Source: an uncultured Acinetobacter sp. (GTDB lineage: Bacteria; Cyanobacteriota; Vampirovibrionia; Gastranaerophilales; Gastranaerophilaceae). From it: a DNA stretch of 64,000 nucleotides. Under the pieces are notes generated by a model that saw only the letters and a list, made by a program, of their open reading frames with translations, did no database searches and had not been told where the DNA came from. Shown piece by piece: positions 33,026-43,415 of this stretch. Both the position numbers and the translations under genes were made by a program. The stretch is from NCBI GenBank assembly GCA_947306495.1, contig CAMZGT010000002.1:1-64000 (forward strand). The letters are read 5' to 3'. How positions within the stretch are numbered: position 1 is the stretch's first letter; the number at the start of each line of letters is the position of its first letter.

Positions 33026-34102
33026 TTATGCCTCGGTAATAACTCCTCCGCCAAGCAAGGTGTCGCCATCATACAGTACAACTGATTGCCCGATTGCAAT
33101 GGATTTTTGCATATCATCAAATTTTACAAGTAGTTTGCCGTTATCAATTGTTGCATTAACTTCAGTCGGTTGTTGAGTTGAACGAATTTTTGCTTGTGCA
33201 GTAAAGCTTTTTTGCGTAGGTTCGATAATCCAACTTAAATCTGTCGCGATTAAGGAATTCTTCATAGTCTTCTCTTTCGGCCCGATAACAACTTCGTTAG
33301 AATCTTTTCTAAGTTCAATTACATACAGGGGCTCTGTAGAAGAAACTCCCACCCCTTTTCTTTGTCCTATAGTAAAGTTCCAAATACCTTTATGTCTACC
33401 CAATATTTTACCGTTTATATCAACAATATTGCCATCTTTTTCTTCAACTCCAAGAAGTTCGTTATAATCACCCGCGTAAAAGTCTTGACTGTCAGGTTTT
33501 TCCGCAGCGAGAAGATTATGTTCTTTAGCAATGGCACGTATTTCTTCTTTGGAATATCCGCCAAGAGGCATTAATATCTTTGAGAGTTGTTCCTGCTTAA
33601 GTCTATATAAAAAGTAAGATTGATCTTTTTTAGGGTCAATGCCTCTTTTAAGAATGTATTTGTCTTTTTCTTCAAAAATTCTGGCATAATGACCTGTTGC
33701 GAATTTGTCGAATTCTATCCCGTTTTTCTTAGCTAAATTAGGAAGTACGTTAAATTTTATAAGTGAATTACACCAAACACAAGGATTTGGTGTGTGTCCG
33801 TCAAGATATTCTTTACGGAAATTATTTAAGACAATTTCTTCGTATTGTTGAGCACAGTCGAAAACGTGGAAAGGAATTCCGATTTGTTTACAGACTAAGC
33901 GTGCACTTTCAATATCTTCTTTTTCGTCAGGGCCTAAACAAGCACCATGTTTTTGTGGAAGTTTATTTTTTAATTGTTCTTTTACTCCTCTGTCTCCCCA
34001 AATAGCCATTGTTGCGCCTATAACTTCATGGCCCTGTTCTTTTAGAAGCATAGCCGTAACAGAAGAATCTACACCGCCTGACATTCCGACTAAAATTTTC
34101 AT
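33026..34102 (-). CDS. mnmA: tRNA-specific 2-thiouridylase MnmA
   Basis: 358 residues. The PP-loop MSGGVDSSVTAMLL, HTPNPCVWCNSLIKF, ATGHYAR, KKDQSYFLY and IGQRKGVGV are all MnmA motifs. It thiolates U34 of Glu, Gln and Lys tRNAs. The catalytic cysteine pair is unusual: the first site is CxxC and the second, normally in an ICFI motif, is replaced by SQDFYAGDY. The variant may use an iron-sulfur cluster or another sulfur route. Confidence 0.9.
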   Translation of the reverse strand: MKILVGMSGGVDSSVTAMLLKEQGHEVIGATMAIWGDRGVKEQLKNKLPQKHGACLGPDEKEDIESARLVCKQIGIPFHVFDCAQQYEEIVLNNFRKEYLDGHTPNPCVWCNSLIKFNVLPNLAKKNGIEFDKFATGHYARIFEEKDKYILKRGIDPKKDQSYFLYRLKQEQLSKILMPLGGYSKEEIRAIAKEHNLLAAEKPDSQDFYAGDYNELLGVEEKDGNIVDINGKILGRHKGIWNFTIGQRKGVGVSSTEPLYVIELRKDSNEVVIGPKEKTMKNSLIATDLSWIIEPTQKSFTAQAKIRSTQQPTEVNATIDNGKLLVKFDDMQKSIAIGQSVVLYDGDTLLGGGVITEA

Positions 34103-34133
34103 TACACATTTCCTTTATTATTTAGTTTTATTT

Positions 34134-35057
34134 TTACTTTTTAGAATTTACACATGTGATTTCAAACATTTTGTTAATACATGCCATTGCTTTTTCTTGA
34201 GTATTTTTATCCAAAATAATTTCGTGTTCTTCTCTCATTAGTGAATTGTAGATATCGTCTAAATTGTTCCACTTCATATTCTGACATACAAGAGTATCTT
34301 TAAGCAGATGGAAAGATTTTTTAGGATAATCACGTACAAGCCTGTCAAAAACGCCTTTCTCCGTAGCGATAGTATATTGTTTAAAATCAGTATTTTTAAC
34401 ATAATCCATAATATCTTTTGTGCTTCCGACAAAATCAGCAAGTTCAGAAACTTTATGATGACATTCAGGATGTGCAAGTATTTTGGAATTTGGAAATTCT
34501 ATACGGGATTTTTCGATATCTTCCGGAATCAATCTTAGGTGTGTCGGGCAAAAACCGTTGTATGTTATAACATTTACGTTTTCAAGTTGTTTTTCTACCC
34601 ATTTGCCCAGGTATGTATCAGGAAGGAACAATACTTCTTTTGCTCCAAGGTTTTTAACTACATTCACTGCATTGGAACTTGTACAGCAAACGTCACATTC
34701 TGCCTTAATTGCAGCCGTAGAATTTACGTAACAAACGGCTGGTATGTTAGGATGAAGTGATTTGAATTCTTTCAATGATTTTACGTCAATCATATCAGCC
34801 ATAAAGCATCCCGATTCCAAGCGAGGTAAAAGAACCTTTTTGTTTGGTGAAAGCAGTTTTGCAGTTTCCGCCATAAAGGAAACCCCTGCAAAAACTATGA
34901 TATCAGCATTTGTTTCTTTGGCTTTTTGACTTAAATATAAGGAATCACCTACAAAATCTGCAACTTCATCAACTTCAATATTTTGGTAGCAATGAGCTAA
35001 AATAACAGCATTTTTTTCTTTTTTAAGAGTGTTAATTTTTTCAACTAGTGCGTTCAT
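34134..35057 (-). CDS. nadA: Quinolinate synthase NadA
   Basis: 307 residues, the short NadA form. AHCYQNIEVDEVADFVGDSL, GVSFMAETAKLL, VCYVNSTAAIKAECD with cluster cysteines, HPECHHKV and CQNMKWN mark it. It condenses iminoaspartate and dihydroxyacetone phosphate in NAD synthesis with a 4Fe-4S cluster. nadB and nadC are not here. Confidence 0.93.
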   Translation of the reverse strand: MNALVEKINTLKKEKNAVILAHCYQNIEVDEVADFVGDSLYLSQKAKETNADIIVFAGVSFMAETAKLLSPNKKVLLPRLESGCFMADMIDVKSLKEFKSLHPNIPAVCYVNSTAAIKAECDVCCTSSNAVNVVKNLGAKEVLFLPDTYLGKWVEKQLENVNVITYNGFCPTHLRLIPEDIEKSRIEFPNSKILAHPECHHKVSELADFVGSTKDIMDYVKNTDFKQYTIATEKGVFDRLVRDYPKKSFHLLKDTLVCQNMKWNNLDDIYNSLMREEHEIILDKNTQEKAMACINKMFEITCVNSKK

Positions 35058-35314
35058 TTTTTGTGAAACTATCCTTAAAGTTGTCCTTTTTATATCAATA
35101 TAATTAAGCCACAGATATATTTTAAAGTCAAAGATTAAGTTTTTCTAAAATATTCCGTTAGAATAAAGATTGTTTAACGAAACGTTTATATTGTTGCATT
35201 TTTGGCACACTTGCCTAGAAAACATGTTCATGCGACAATTATTAGGACTGGTTATCAGTATAAATAGTAGTAGGGCAGATATTCTGCCAAAGTAATATAG
35301 AAGGAAAAAAGAAA

Positions 35315-37402
35315 ATGGCTAGAAAAACTCCATTAGAAAAAATCAGAAATATTGGTATTGCCGCTCACATCGACGCAGGTAAAACCACTACAACTGAACG
35401 TATTTTGTTCTATACAGGTAAAACTCACAAACTTGGTGAAGTACATGATGGTGCTGCTGTTACCGATTTTATGGAACAAGAAAGAGAAAGAGGTATCACA
35501 ATCCAATCTGCTGCTGTTACGGCTGAATGGAAAGGTCACCAAATTAACATTATCGACACACCGGGCCACGTTGACTTTACAATTGAAGTAGAGCGTTCAC
35601 TTCGTGTATTAGACGGTGTTGTTGCTGTATTCTGTGCAGTTGGTGGTGTTCAATCACAGTCAGAAACAGTTTGGAGACAAGCTAACAGATATGAAGTACC
35701 TCGTATGGTATTTGTTAACAAAATGGACAGAACAGGTGCAGATTTTTATCGTGTAGTTGAACAAATCAAAACACGTTTGGGCGGTAATGCTGTTCCTATA
35801 CAATTACCAATCGGTGCAGAAGATAAATTTACAGGCTTGGTAGACTTAATGACTATGAAAGCCGAAATTTATACTAACGACTTAGGTACAGATATTAGAG
35901 AAGAAGATATTCCTGCTGAATTGCAAGAAAAAGCCAAAGAATATCACGATGCTATGGTTGAAGCTATTGCAGGAGAAGATGATGATTTGATGGAAAAATT
36001 CTTTGAAGATCCTGATTCAATAACAGTTGATGAATTAAGAGCAGGTTTGAGAAAAGCTGTTTGTAACAACAAAATAGTTCCTGTATGCTGCGGTACAGCA
36101 TTTAAGAACAAAGGTGTTCAATTACTTTTAAACAACGTTGTTTACTATATGCCATCACCGGTTGATGTTAAAGCTATTGAAGGTGAATTGGAAGACGGAA
36201 CAAAAACAGAAAGACACTCTTCTGATTCTGAACCGTTCTCAGCATTAGCTTTTAAAGTTATGACAGACCCGTTTGTAGGTCGTTTAACATTTATGAGAAT
36301 ATATTCAGGTATTATTACTTCAGGTTCTTATGTATTAAACGCATCAAACGGTAAGAAAGAACGTATTTCAAGATTGGTTCGTATGTATGCTGACCAAAGA
36401 TTAGAAGAAAACGAAGTATACGCAGGTGATATTTGTGCAGCAGTAGGTTTAAAAGATACAACAACAGGTGATACACTATGTGACGAAAAAGCACCTATTA
36501 TCTTGGAAAAAATTAATTTCCCTGAACCTGTTATTTCTGTTGCAATTGAACCAAAGACAAAAGCAGACCAAGATAAAATGGGTATTGCTCTTCAAAAACT
36601 TGCAGAAGAAGATCCGTCATTCAGAGTTAAATCTGACACGGAAACAGGTCAAACAATTATTTCAGGAATGGGTGAACTTCACTTGGATATTATCGTTGAC
36701 CGTATGCTTAGAGAATTCAAAGTAGAAGCTAATATTGGTAAACCTCAAGTTGCTTATCGTGAAACTATCAGAGGAACTGCTGATCAGGATTCTAAATTCA
36801 TCCGTCAATCAGGTGGTAAAGGTCAATATGGTCACTGTAAAATCAGAATTATGCCTGCTGAAGAAAATGCCGGTTTTGTATTTGAAAACAAAATCGTCGG
36901 TGGTGCTATTCCTAAGGAATATATAGAACCTGCAAGAAAAGGTATGGAAGAAGCTCTCGAAGGCGGTATTTTAGCAGGATATCCTATGATAGACGTTAAA
37001 GTTGAACTTTATGACGGTTCTTACCACGAAGTCGACTCTTCAGAAATGGCGTTCAAGATTGCCGGTTCTATGGCAATTAAGGATGGTTGTAAAAAAGCTC
37101 AGCCTTGTATTCTTGAACCTATGATGAAGGTAGAAATTGAAATTCCGGATGAATTTACAGGTACAATTATTGGTGATATTTCAAGACGTCGCGGACGTGT
37201 TGAAGGTCAAGAACCTCAAGGTAATACAGGTAACGTAATTGTTAGAGCAATTGTTCCTTTGGCTAACATGTTCGGTTATGCAACAGACTTGAGATCTAAT
37301 ACTCAAGGCCGCGGAACATTCTCTATGGAATTCCAAAAATACGAACAAGTTCCGGCTAACGTTGAAAAAGAAATCATCGAAAAAGCAGGAGCGAAAGCAT
37401 AA
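35315..37402 (+). CDS. fusA: Elongation factor G
   Basis: 695 residues, full length. GTPase motifs [23 protein letters not shown] and [10 protein letters not shown], switch [10 protein letters not shown], and domain IV and V motifs ([18 protein letters not shown]) are intact. It catalyses ribosomal translocation. It stands apart from rpsL, rpsG and tuf, which often accompany it. The 258-bp upstream gap presumably holds its promoter, but I see no clear -35/-10 pair. Confidence 0.97.
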   Translation: MARKTPLEKIRNIGIAAHIDAGKTTTTERILFYTGKTHKLGEVHDGAAVTDFMEQERERGITIQSAAVTAEWKGHQINIIDTPGHVDFTIEVERSLRVLDGVVAVFCAVGGVQSQSETVWRQANRYEVPRMVFVNKMDRTGADFYRVVEQIKTRLGGNAVPIQLPIGAEDKFTGLVDLMTMKAEIYTNDLGTDIREEDIPAELQEKAKEYHDAMVEAIAGEDDDLMEKFFEDPDSITVDELRAGLRKAVCNNKIVPVCCGTAFKNKGVQLLLNNVVYYMPSPVDVKAIEGELEDGTKTERHSSDSEPFSALAFKVMTDPFVGRLTFMRIYSGIITSGSYVLNASNGKKERISRLVRMYADQRLEENEVYAGDICAAVGLKDTTTGDTLCDEKAPIILEKINFPEPVISVAIEPKTKADQDKMGIALQKLAEEDPSFRVKSDTETGQTIISGMGELHLDIIVDRMLREFKVEANIGKPQVAYRETIRGTADQDSKFIRQSGGKGQYGHCKIRIMPAEENAGFVFENKIVGGAIPKEYIEPARKGMEEALEGGILAGYPMIDVKVELYDGSYHEVDSSEMAFKIAGSMAIKDGCKKAQPCILEPMMKVEIEIPDEFTGTIIGDISRRRGRVEGQEPQGNTGNVIVRAIVPLANMFGYATDLRSNTQGRGTFSMEFQKYEQVPANVEKEIIEKAGAKA

Positions 37403-37415
37403 GAAAATAAAACCG

Positions 37416-37449
37416 AAAAAAGAGGGCAACATTGTTGTCCTCTTTTTTT
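37416..37449 (+). terminator. Terminator after fusA
   Basis: AAAAAGAGGGCAACA pairs with TGTTGTCCTCTTTTT (one wobble), followed by more T. Strong, and bidirectional because of the A-run on the left. Confidence 0.9.
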
Positions 37450-37457
37450 ATTTGCAT

Positions 37458-37747
37458 TTATATATAATAATTCAAAAATTCATTTATTTCATCAGGTGTC
37501 ATTTGATTTGAAATAATACTTACTGCTTCAAATCGGGCTTCTTGATATTCTTTCCATTTTGATTGGGCTTTAAGGATATTGTTATATTCTTGATTTGTGA
37601 TTTGTTGTTGATTTTTAGGTTGAGAAAGTGTCTCGTCACTGTTTACAATAGTCGAAGTTGTTTGAGATAAATCTTTATTTACATTTATCCCAGTACAACC
37701 ACAGGTAAAAATAGAACTATTAAGATATAAAGAGTAAGTCTTTTCAT
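37458..37747 (-). pseudogene. Small lipoprotein gene with a frameshift in a T-run
   Basis: From the ATG at 37747 the minus strand encodes MKRLTLYILIVLFL, then hits a stop after 20 codons. In the next frame an open stretch continues as TCGCTGINVNKD.. to the stop at 37458. One extra T in the T5 run (CTATTTTTACC) would restore a 96-aa lipoprotein with a signal peptide and lipobox cysteine. The tail is Gln/Ser/Asn-rich, then helical. It may be a pseudogene, a phase-variable gene or a sequencing error. Confidence 0.6.
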
Positions 37748-37819
37748 ACTTTTATTATATATTTTTTTTAAAATTACCTATGAATTGTTAAGAAAAATTC
37801 ACATCTTACTTGTTTGAGT

Positions 37820-37846
37820 TTAACGGCATTTCTGTGTTTTGCTTTT
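37820..37846 (-). promoter_or_regulatory. Weak sigma-28-like promoter before the lipoprotein gene
   Basis: On the minus strand GCCGTTAA, identical to the -10 at 58661, is preceded at 11 bp by AAAAGCAA, which shares only AAAG with TAAAGTTT. The rest of the 37.75-38.09 kb gap shows nothing recognisable. Confidence 0.3.
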
Positions 37847-38096
37847 CATGCCAGCCACACTACAAGCAAAAACTCTCAAGTCTCAGCTCTCTCATGCATC
37901 TTAACATATGATTTAATATAAATGAGGTTTTTAGCTTTTAAATTGTCTTAAATAAGTATATACCTCGTTTTTAGTCTGTTTGATGTTTTATTCATATGTT
38001 TTCATGCAAAACAAATACTATTGATAATTTGAAACACATTCTCTTTTATGTTAAAATTGCTGCATTGAGTATATTATGAAAAAGGGAGGTTTATCT

Positions 38097-38894
38097 ATGG
38101 AAAACTTAGCAGATATTGGTGTTTTTGGCGGTTCAGGGTTTTATAAATTTTTGGATGATATAAGAGAGTTTAAAGTAGAAACGCCTTATGGAATGCCTTC
38201 TGACAGTTTATTTATCGGTAAAATAGGGTCGCACAGTGTTGCATTTATGCCTCGTCACGGCAGAAGTCACACGATACTTCCTCATCTTATAAATTACAGA
38301 GCCAATGTTTGGGCAATGAAAGAAGTTGGATGTAAAAGAGTTATATCTCCTTGTGCGGCGGGTAGTTTACAAAAACACGTAGCACCGGGGCATTTTGTAA
38401 TTTGTGATCAATTTGTTGATTGGACAGACGGAAGAAAGTCAACTTTCTTTGAAGGACCTATTGTTACACATCCGTCTGCGGCGGAAACTTATTGCCCTGA
38501 GTTAAGGAGGATTGCTATTAATACGGCAAAAGAACTTGGGATTACTGTTCACGAAACAGGTACAGTTGTTGTAATTAACGGTCCAAGATTCTCTACAAAG
38601 GCTGAATCTAAATTCTTTACTAATCAAGGTTGGGAAGTTATTAATATGACAGCTTTCCCTGAAGCGTATTTGGTCAAAGAAATGGATATGTGTCCTCTTA
38701 ATATTTCATTGATTACAGATTATGATGCAGGTTTGGTCGGTGATGTTCCGCCAGTTTCACACCACGAAGTTATTAAGGTATTCAATAACAACATTGATAA
38801 TTTGAAAAAGCTTTTGTTCACTATGATAGAAAAAATTCCTGCTGATAATAAAAATTGCGAATGTGCTAACACAAAAAAATCATCACAATTGTAG
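38097..38894 (+). CDS. mtnP: S-methyl-5'-thioadenosine phosphorylase
   Basis: The start MENLADIGV at 38097 has AAGGGAGG upstream; the first seven track residues cover that site. 265 residues with IGVFGGSGFY, FMPRHGRSH, CAAGSLQ, NGPRFSTKAE and NMTAFPEAYL, the PNP/MTAP family signatures. It cleaves MTA to adenine and methylthioribose-1-phosphate in methionine salvage. No other salvage gene is adjacent. Confidence 0.92.
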   Translation: MENLADIGVFGGSGFYKFLDDIREFKVETPYGMPSDSLFIGKIGSHSVAFMPRHGRSHTILPHLINYRANVWAMKEVGCKRVISPCAAGSLQKHVAPGHFVICDQFVDWTDGRKSTFFEGPIVTHPSAAETYCPELRRIAINTAKELGITVHETGTVVVINGPRFSTKAESKFFTNQGWEVINMTAFPEAYLVKEMDMCPLNISLITDYDAGLVGDVPPVSHHEVIKVFNNNIDNLKKLLFTMIEKIPADNKNCECANTKKSSQL

Positions 38895-38902
38895 AGGTTA
38901 AA

Positions 38903-39169
38903 ATGATAGCAAGAACAGTAAATCAATTATTTTATTTATATTATTTATTACTGATTATCAGAATATTTTTGAGTTGGATTCCTAATATTGATTGGGAAGC
39001 AGAACCATTCAGATTAATTCGTTCAATAACAGATCCGTTCTTGAATATATTCAGAGGAATAATACCGCCAATCGGTGGAATGCTTGATATCTCGCCAATA
39101 CTTGCAATAATTCTTTTAAGTGTTTTGCAAGGAATTGTTGTTAGTTTTATTGCCGGTCTTGGACTATGA
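38903..39169 (+). CDS. YggT-family membrane protein
   Basis: 88 residues with two membrane helices (YLYYLLLIIRIFLSWI and ILAIILLSVLQGIVVSFIAG) flanking the ITDPFLNIFRGIIPP motif of YggT/YlmG proteins. These are linked to division or membrane organisation in bacteria and plastids. The next gene starts inside its last codons. Confidence 0.85.
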   Translation: MIARTVNQLFYLYYLLLIIRIFLSWIPNIDWEAEPFRLIRSITDPFLNIFRGIIPPIGGMLDISPILAIILLSVLQGIVVSFIAGLGL

Positions 39170-40761
39170 TAGAACGTATAAAAGAAGCAATTCAGCTTGC
39201 TCAAAGAGGAAAATTTAGAGAAGCTGAACAAATATATCAAGAGCTTATGACGATTGAACCGGAAAACGGATTTTTATTGTCTGCGTATGGTTTGTTTTAC
39301 GTAAATATTAATCAATATGATAAAGCTACAGAGTATTTGCGCAAGGCTTGCAAAATTTTACCGACATTTGGTACTTTATCAGCGCTTGGTGCTGCTGAGT
39401 ATGAAATAAGAAACTATACGGCCTCTGCAGAAATTCTTGAACAAGCTATCACATTAGGAAAATCTCCGGATATTTATAATAAACTTATCACAAGCCTTTA
39501 TGAGATAAAAAATTATTCTAAAGCGATAGAATATTCGGAAAAAATGAATAAAGACTATCCTGATGATTATCGTTCAGTTGTTAATCAAGTGAAGGCATTA
39601 ACTCAAAGCGGTCAACTTTCAGCAGCTGAAAAATTATGTGTAGGATATTTGTCAGAGCATCCTGATGTAGCATCACTATGGTTTAGCTTGGGTTATTTAA
39701 AAGAACTTATTTATGCAGATGACAAGCAAGCTTTGAGGTGCTATAAGGCCGCTTATGATTTAGGCAGTGATGTAGCTGATTATAATATTGCAATAAGTTA
39801 TCAAAAACTCGGAGAATATTCTAAAGCAGAAAAACATTACAAAAAGATGATAACAAATTATCCGAATGAAATCGAACCAAAAGTTTCATACGGTATGTGT
39901 CTTTTAAAGCAGCGGAAATTTAAGGAAGGTTATGAGTATTTTTATCATAGAAAAAGTAGCGCGATTGATAATTTGACAAAAAATAATTGGAAACCATATG
40001 ACAAAATAGAAGACAACGTTGTTGTAATTTGTGACCAAGGATTTGGAGATAATATTCAGTTCGTTAGATATCTACCGTTTTTACCTTCAAAACATATTAC
40101 AGTAGCTTGCAGAGATACGTTAAGAGATTTGTTCAAAAAGAATTACCCTGACGTTAATTTTTTAAGTTACCAGGAAATCGATTCAGATTTACAATCTATA
40201 AGAATAACCGATTTAGCATTTGCACTTGGTATGGATTTCAACAATATTCCGTTTTCGGATGGATATTTGCAAAGTGAGGCTGCAAATATTCAAAATAGTA
40301 AATTAAAAGTAGGATTATGTTGGGAGGCAGGTAGTGCTGCTATTAGGACTATGATACAAAGGACAATTCATGTAAAATGTTTTGAACCGTTTTTTGATTT
40401 AAGTGATGTGCAAATTTATTCATTGCAATGTAACGACACTTTTAAGGGTAATGAAAAATATCCTCAAATGATAAATTTAACAACAGACTTTAAAAATTTT
40501 GCCGATACAGCAAAAGCGTTAAAAGGGTTGGATGTCGTTGTAACTGTAGATACATCTGTTGCGCATTTGGCGGGTGCTTTGGGTGTAAAAACATTTTTAC
40601 TTCTTCCATATGTATCTGATTGGAGATGGTTTGACGACACAAAAACGACTCCGTGGTACAAAAGTGTAGAAATTTTTAAACAAACAGATACAATTTCTTG
40701 GGAGAAACCTTTAACAAGTATTATGGAAAAACTGCAAACTTTGGCTAAACGCCGGAATTAG
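39166..40761 (+). CDS. TPR protein with GT9-like glycosyltransferase domain
   Basis: 531 residues. Residues 1-270 are TPR units (e.g. AEKHYKKMITNYPNEIEPKVSYG). The C-terminal part resembles the heptosyltransferase-like (GT9) fold found behind TPRs: VICDQGFGDNIQFVRYLP, KLKVGLCWEAGS and DVVVTVDTSVAHLAGALG. It may glycosylate proteins or envelope sugars. Overlaps yggT by 4 bp. Confidence 0.82.
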   Translation: MIERIKEAIQLAQRGKFREAEQIYQELMTIEPENGFLLSAYGLFYVNINQYDKATEYLRKACKILPTFGTLSALGAAEYEIRNYTASAEILEQAITLGKSPDIYNKLITSLYEIKNYSKAIEYSEKMNKDYPDDYRSVVNQVKALTQSGQLSAAEKLCVGYLSEHPDVASLWFSLGYLKELIYADDKQALRCYKAAYDLGSDVADYNIAISYQKLGEYSKAEKHYKKMITNYPNEIEPKVSYGMCLLKQRKFKEGYEYFYHRKSSAIDNLTKNNWKPYDKIEDNVVVICDQGFGDNIQFVRYLPFLPSKHITVACRDTLRDLFKKNYPDVNFLSYQEIDSDLQSIRITDLAFALGMDFNNIPFSDGYLQSEAANIQNSKLKVGLCWEAGSAAIRTMIQRTIHVKCFEPFFDLSDVQIYSLQCNDTFKGNEKYPQMINLTTDFKNFADTAKALKGLDVVVTVDTSVAHLAGALGVKTFLLLPYVSDWRWFDDTKTTPWYKSVEIFKQTDTISWEKPLTSIMEKLQTLAKRRN

Positions 40762-41599
40762 TTTTTATATCAATTTTCTTAAGTCTTTGCTCAATTTGAC
40801 GATACCACTTCAGCTTCATTTGGAAAAGTGTTTCATATCCTTGGAAATTTGCATGGCTAATATCGTAGAACTGTTTATCACAAATTTCTTCAAGTTTCTT
40901 CCCAAGCAGTGCCGTAAATTCTTTTCTGTCTGGCTTATCGTCTGTAAGTTCAATTATGTCTCCAAACTCAACAAAAACTTCAGGGCGATTATCTCTTAAA
41001 AAGAAATAGTTCACGCCAACCGGCATGAGAGCGACTTTTCCGTATTTTTTAGCAGCTTTTTCCGCAATATAAATCATGCCCGTTTGCAACTCAATTGGTC
41101 TGTAGTTTGGCGGTTTAATAATACCTTGCGGGAAAATATAAAGGATGTTATTTGTATCTTCAATAACATCAATTGCATATTTTAAAGCTTCCATTGATGC
41201 TTGAGGGGATTTCTTATTTACGCTAAAAGCTCCGGCCCTGCGTAAGATTGGAAAACGATTAAGTTCTTCTACCATTAAGCGGATTTCTTTTTTAAAAATT
41301 CGATTACAAATGTTGTACCCGACGATTCCATCCCACCAATTTGAATGAGGAGCAAACAAAATAATCGGAGTTTTAGGGTCTTTTTGTTGATAGAATTTTT
41401 CTGCACCACGATAACGGAATGCGTAAAATCTCTTTTCCAACATTCCATAAAAATATCTGTCAGCTACCCACAGCCAGAACGGTGAAGTCTGTGCAGGACG
41501 AAATTTCTCATTTATGTTCCGTAACTTTGTTGGCGGAACTTGTGAATATAACTCCTCTAAATTAATAACCATATAACTATCATACACATTTAACCTCAT
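40745..41599 (-). CDS. Lysophospholipid acyltransferase (PlsC family)
   Basis: 284 residues. FAPHSNWWD is the HxxxxD motif, followed by FSVNKKS and LYIFPQGI (the EGTR-like block) and ALMPVGVNYF. It transfers an acyl group to a glycerolipid or similar alcohol. Start uncertain: an in-frame GTG four codons in has GAGG just upstream. Convergent with, and overlapping by 17 bp, the TPR glycosyltransferase. Confidence 0.85.
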   Translation of the reverse strand: MRLNVYDSYMVINLEELYSQVPPTKLRNINEKFRPAQTSPFWLWVADRYFYGMLEKRFYAFRYRGAEKFYQQKDPKTPIILFAPHSNWWDGIVGYNICNRIFKKEIRLMVEELNRFPILRRAGAFSVNKKSPQASMEALKYAIDVIEDTNNILYIFPQGIIKPPNYRPIELQTGMIYIAEKAAKKYGKVALMPVGVNYFFLRDNRPEVFVEFGDIIELTDDKPDRKEFTALLGKKLEEICDKQFYDISHANFQGYETLFQMKLKWYRQIEQRLKKIDIKTNSGV

Positions 41600-41614
41600 T
41601 TTGTTAATACTTAT

Positions 41615-41642
41615 TTGACTATTTTTAATTAAAGTTTACAAT
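41615..41642 (+). promoter_or_regulatory. Sigma-70 promoter of the 582-aa gene
   Basis: TTGACT at 41615-41620 and TACAAT at 41637-41642 with 16 bp between, 25 bp before the ATG. Confidence 0.6.
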
Positions 41643-41666
41643 ATTTAATATTGAGAAGAGGAATTT

Positions 41667-43415
41667 ATGAAAATAAAGTTATTCTTGATTTGCAGTTTTG
41701 TAGGATTATTTTTCTTTTATTTATTAAACAACTACACAATGACTTTTGTTTACCTTAATCCTTATTCATATACAAAACCGTTTGGTTATATATCTCGTGT
41801 GATTCAGGAGCTTGATGGAGCATTCAAATATGCTCAGAAATCATCTGAAAAAGATGGATATAATTATAAATACATTTTTTTTAATGCTTATGGTTCAGGA
41901 TTTATTCAAGATAATAATATCTCGAATGATTTAGACTATGCAGTCGGAATTGACTTAGGAAAATACAAATACAACGGCAAAAATTCTAATGAAATAGCAA
42001 AACAAATATTATCAAAAATGAATTCTTTTAATAAGTCATTTAATTTTTATATAAATACATTAGATAATGGTCATACTTATATTACTGAAAATATATTTAC
42101 GTCAGCGGCGCTGTTAGAATCTCAATATGATGCTTCAGTAAAGAACATAGAAAATTCTATTGATTTAGCTTTATTGGATAAGAGCTATTTGACATATACC
42201 TCTAAAAAACTTGAAGATAAAGAACAAACTGCAAAAGTGGATATCCCATATGTAATGAAATCCGGAGAAATTCTTTTAGAGGGCAGGCAACCATTATATT
42301 TATACAGTGATTTAGTAAGTTATAATCCATACAATATGCATTACATGCGAGAAATCTCCATAATACCTGAATATTTTGTCACGATTGATAAAGACGGGGT
42401 TTCAAAGGTTATAGAAATTGTACCGGAATCTTTCCTCGGAGAACGGCTTCAACTAAAAAGAAGATTGTTTGCATCTTGTGTTTTTGTACACAATTCTTCT
42501 GCTAAATTTTTAAAAGGAATGTCTTATATTAAAAATGACGAAGAATATCTGTTCTATAGGCGGTTGTCATTCAAACGACATTTACAAGAAATTAATAACA
42601 TTTTGATAATGCAAGACAGACCTATAAAGTTATTTAAAAGGTTAGCTCAAACCGCAGATATGATGCAGCCGGTTTTATCAAAGGATGTTTACGATGAAAT
42701 TAAACGATATACAGCTAAAAATCTTTCTAACAAAAACATTATTCTATTAAATGAATATGATAATATTTGCGCAAATATAGCAAATATATCAGAGCACCCT
42801 ATTTTATACATACAATTATTAGAAAAAGGCAAAATTCAAGTTATGTATAATGATTTAGGCTCAATTATTAATGCACTTGAAAAAAATAATGTTGATAAAT
42901 CATATTTGGCAGTTTTAAAAGATTTTAGGGTGAATAGTATTGCTCCTATGCTGAAACTAAAAAAACAAAATAAAGTCAGACAGTATAGAGAAAAGTTTAT
43001 AAATGAAAAATATGAAACAATGAAAAATGCTTGGCATAATGCTGTTAAATCTCAGCTTGAAGAACCCGAAAAATTGGAAAAATATATAGCTATGTTTAAC
43101 AAATTCTATATTGATGCAGGTTTTCATAAAGTTACATTATGCTGGTTGGACAACAATAATATAGGAATATTGGAAGACTCTTATACAAAATCGATTAAAG
43201 ATTTAAAAGCATTTGCAGAAGCAAATAACCTTATTGATGTAAATTACAAACTGATTAAAGAGTCAGAAATGCCGGATATTTCGCTGGAATACGATGTTTT
43301 AACCAGATATAATACAACACCAGAAGAGGATAAAAAATTAGAGATGATCAATAAAAAATTCCTTGATGATAAGAAAAATTTTAACATTAAGAGAAAAATA
43401 GTGATTATTAAATAA
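41667..43415 (+). CDS. Membrane-anchored protein of unknown function (582 aa)
   Basis: I do not recognise it. One N-terminal hydrophobic segment (LFLICSFVGLFFFYLLN) would anchor or export the rest, which is Tyr/Asn/Lys-rich with alternating helices (e.g. AKQILSKMNSFNKSFNFY) and no clear repeat. GAAGAGG and a good promoter precede the ATG. It lies between plsC and a flippase gene and overlaps the latter, convergent, by 8 bp. An envelope role is likely by location only. Confidence 0.6.
   Translation: MKIKLFLICSFVGLFFFYLLNNYTMTFVYLNPYSYTKPFGYISRVIQELDGAFKYAQKSSEKDGYNYKYIFFNAYGSGFIQDNNISNDLDYAVGIDLGKYKYNGKNSNEIAKQILSKMNSFNKSFNFYINTLDNGHTYITENIFTSAALLESQYDASVKNIENSIDLALLDKSYLTYTSKKLEDKEQTAKVDIPYVMKSGEILLEGRQPLYLYSDLVSYNPYNMHYMREISIIPEYFVTIDKDGVSKVIEIVPESFLGERLQLKRRLFASCVFVHNSSAKFLKGMSYIKNDEEYLFYRRLSFKRHLQEINNILIMQDRPIKLFKRLAQTADMMQPVLSKDVYDEIKRYTAKNLSNKNIILLNEYDNICANIANISEHPILYIQLLEKGKIQVMYNDLGSIINALEKNNVDKSYLAVLKDFRVNSIAPMLKLKKQNKVRQYREKFINEKYETMKNAWHNAVKSQLEEPEKLEKYIAMFNKFYIDAGFHKVTLCWLDNNNIGILEDSYTKSIKDLKAFAEANNLIDVNYKLIKESEMPDISLEYDVLTRYNTTPEEDKKLEMINKKFLDDKKNFNIKRKIVIIK

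Noticed and set aside
35058-35314. Riboswitch or clear promoter before fusA
   Set aside because: No -35/-10 pair with acceptable spacing and no known riboswitch core could be identified.
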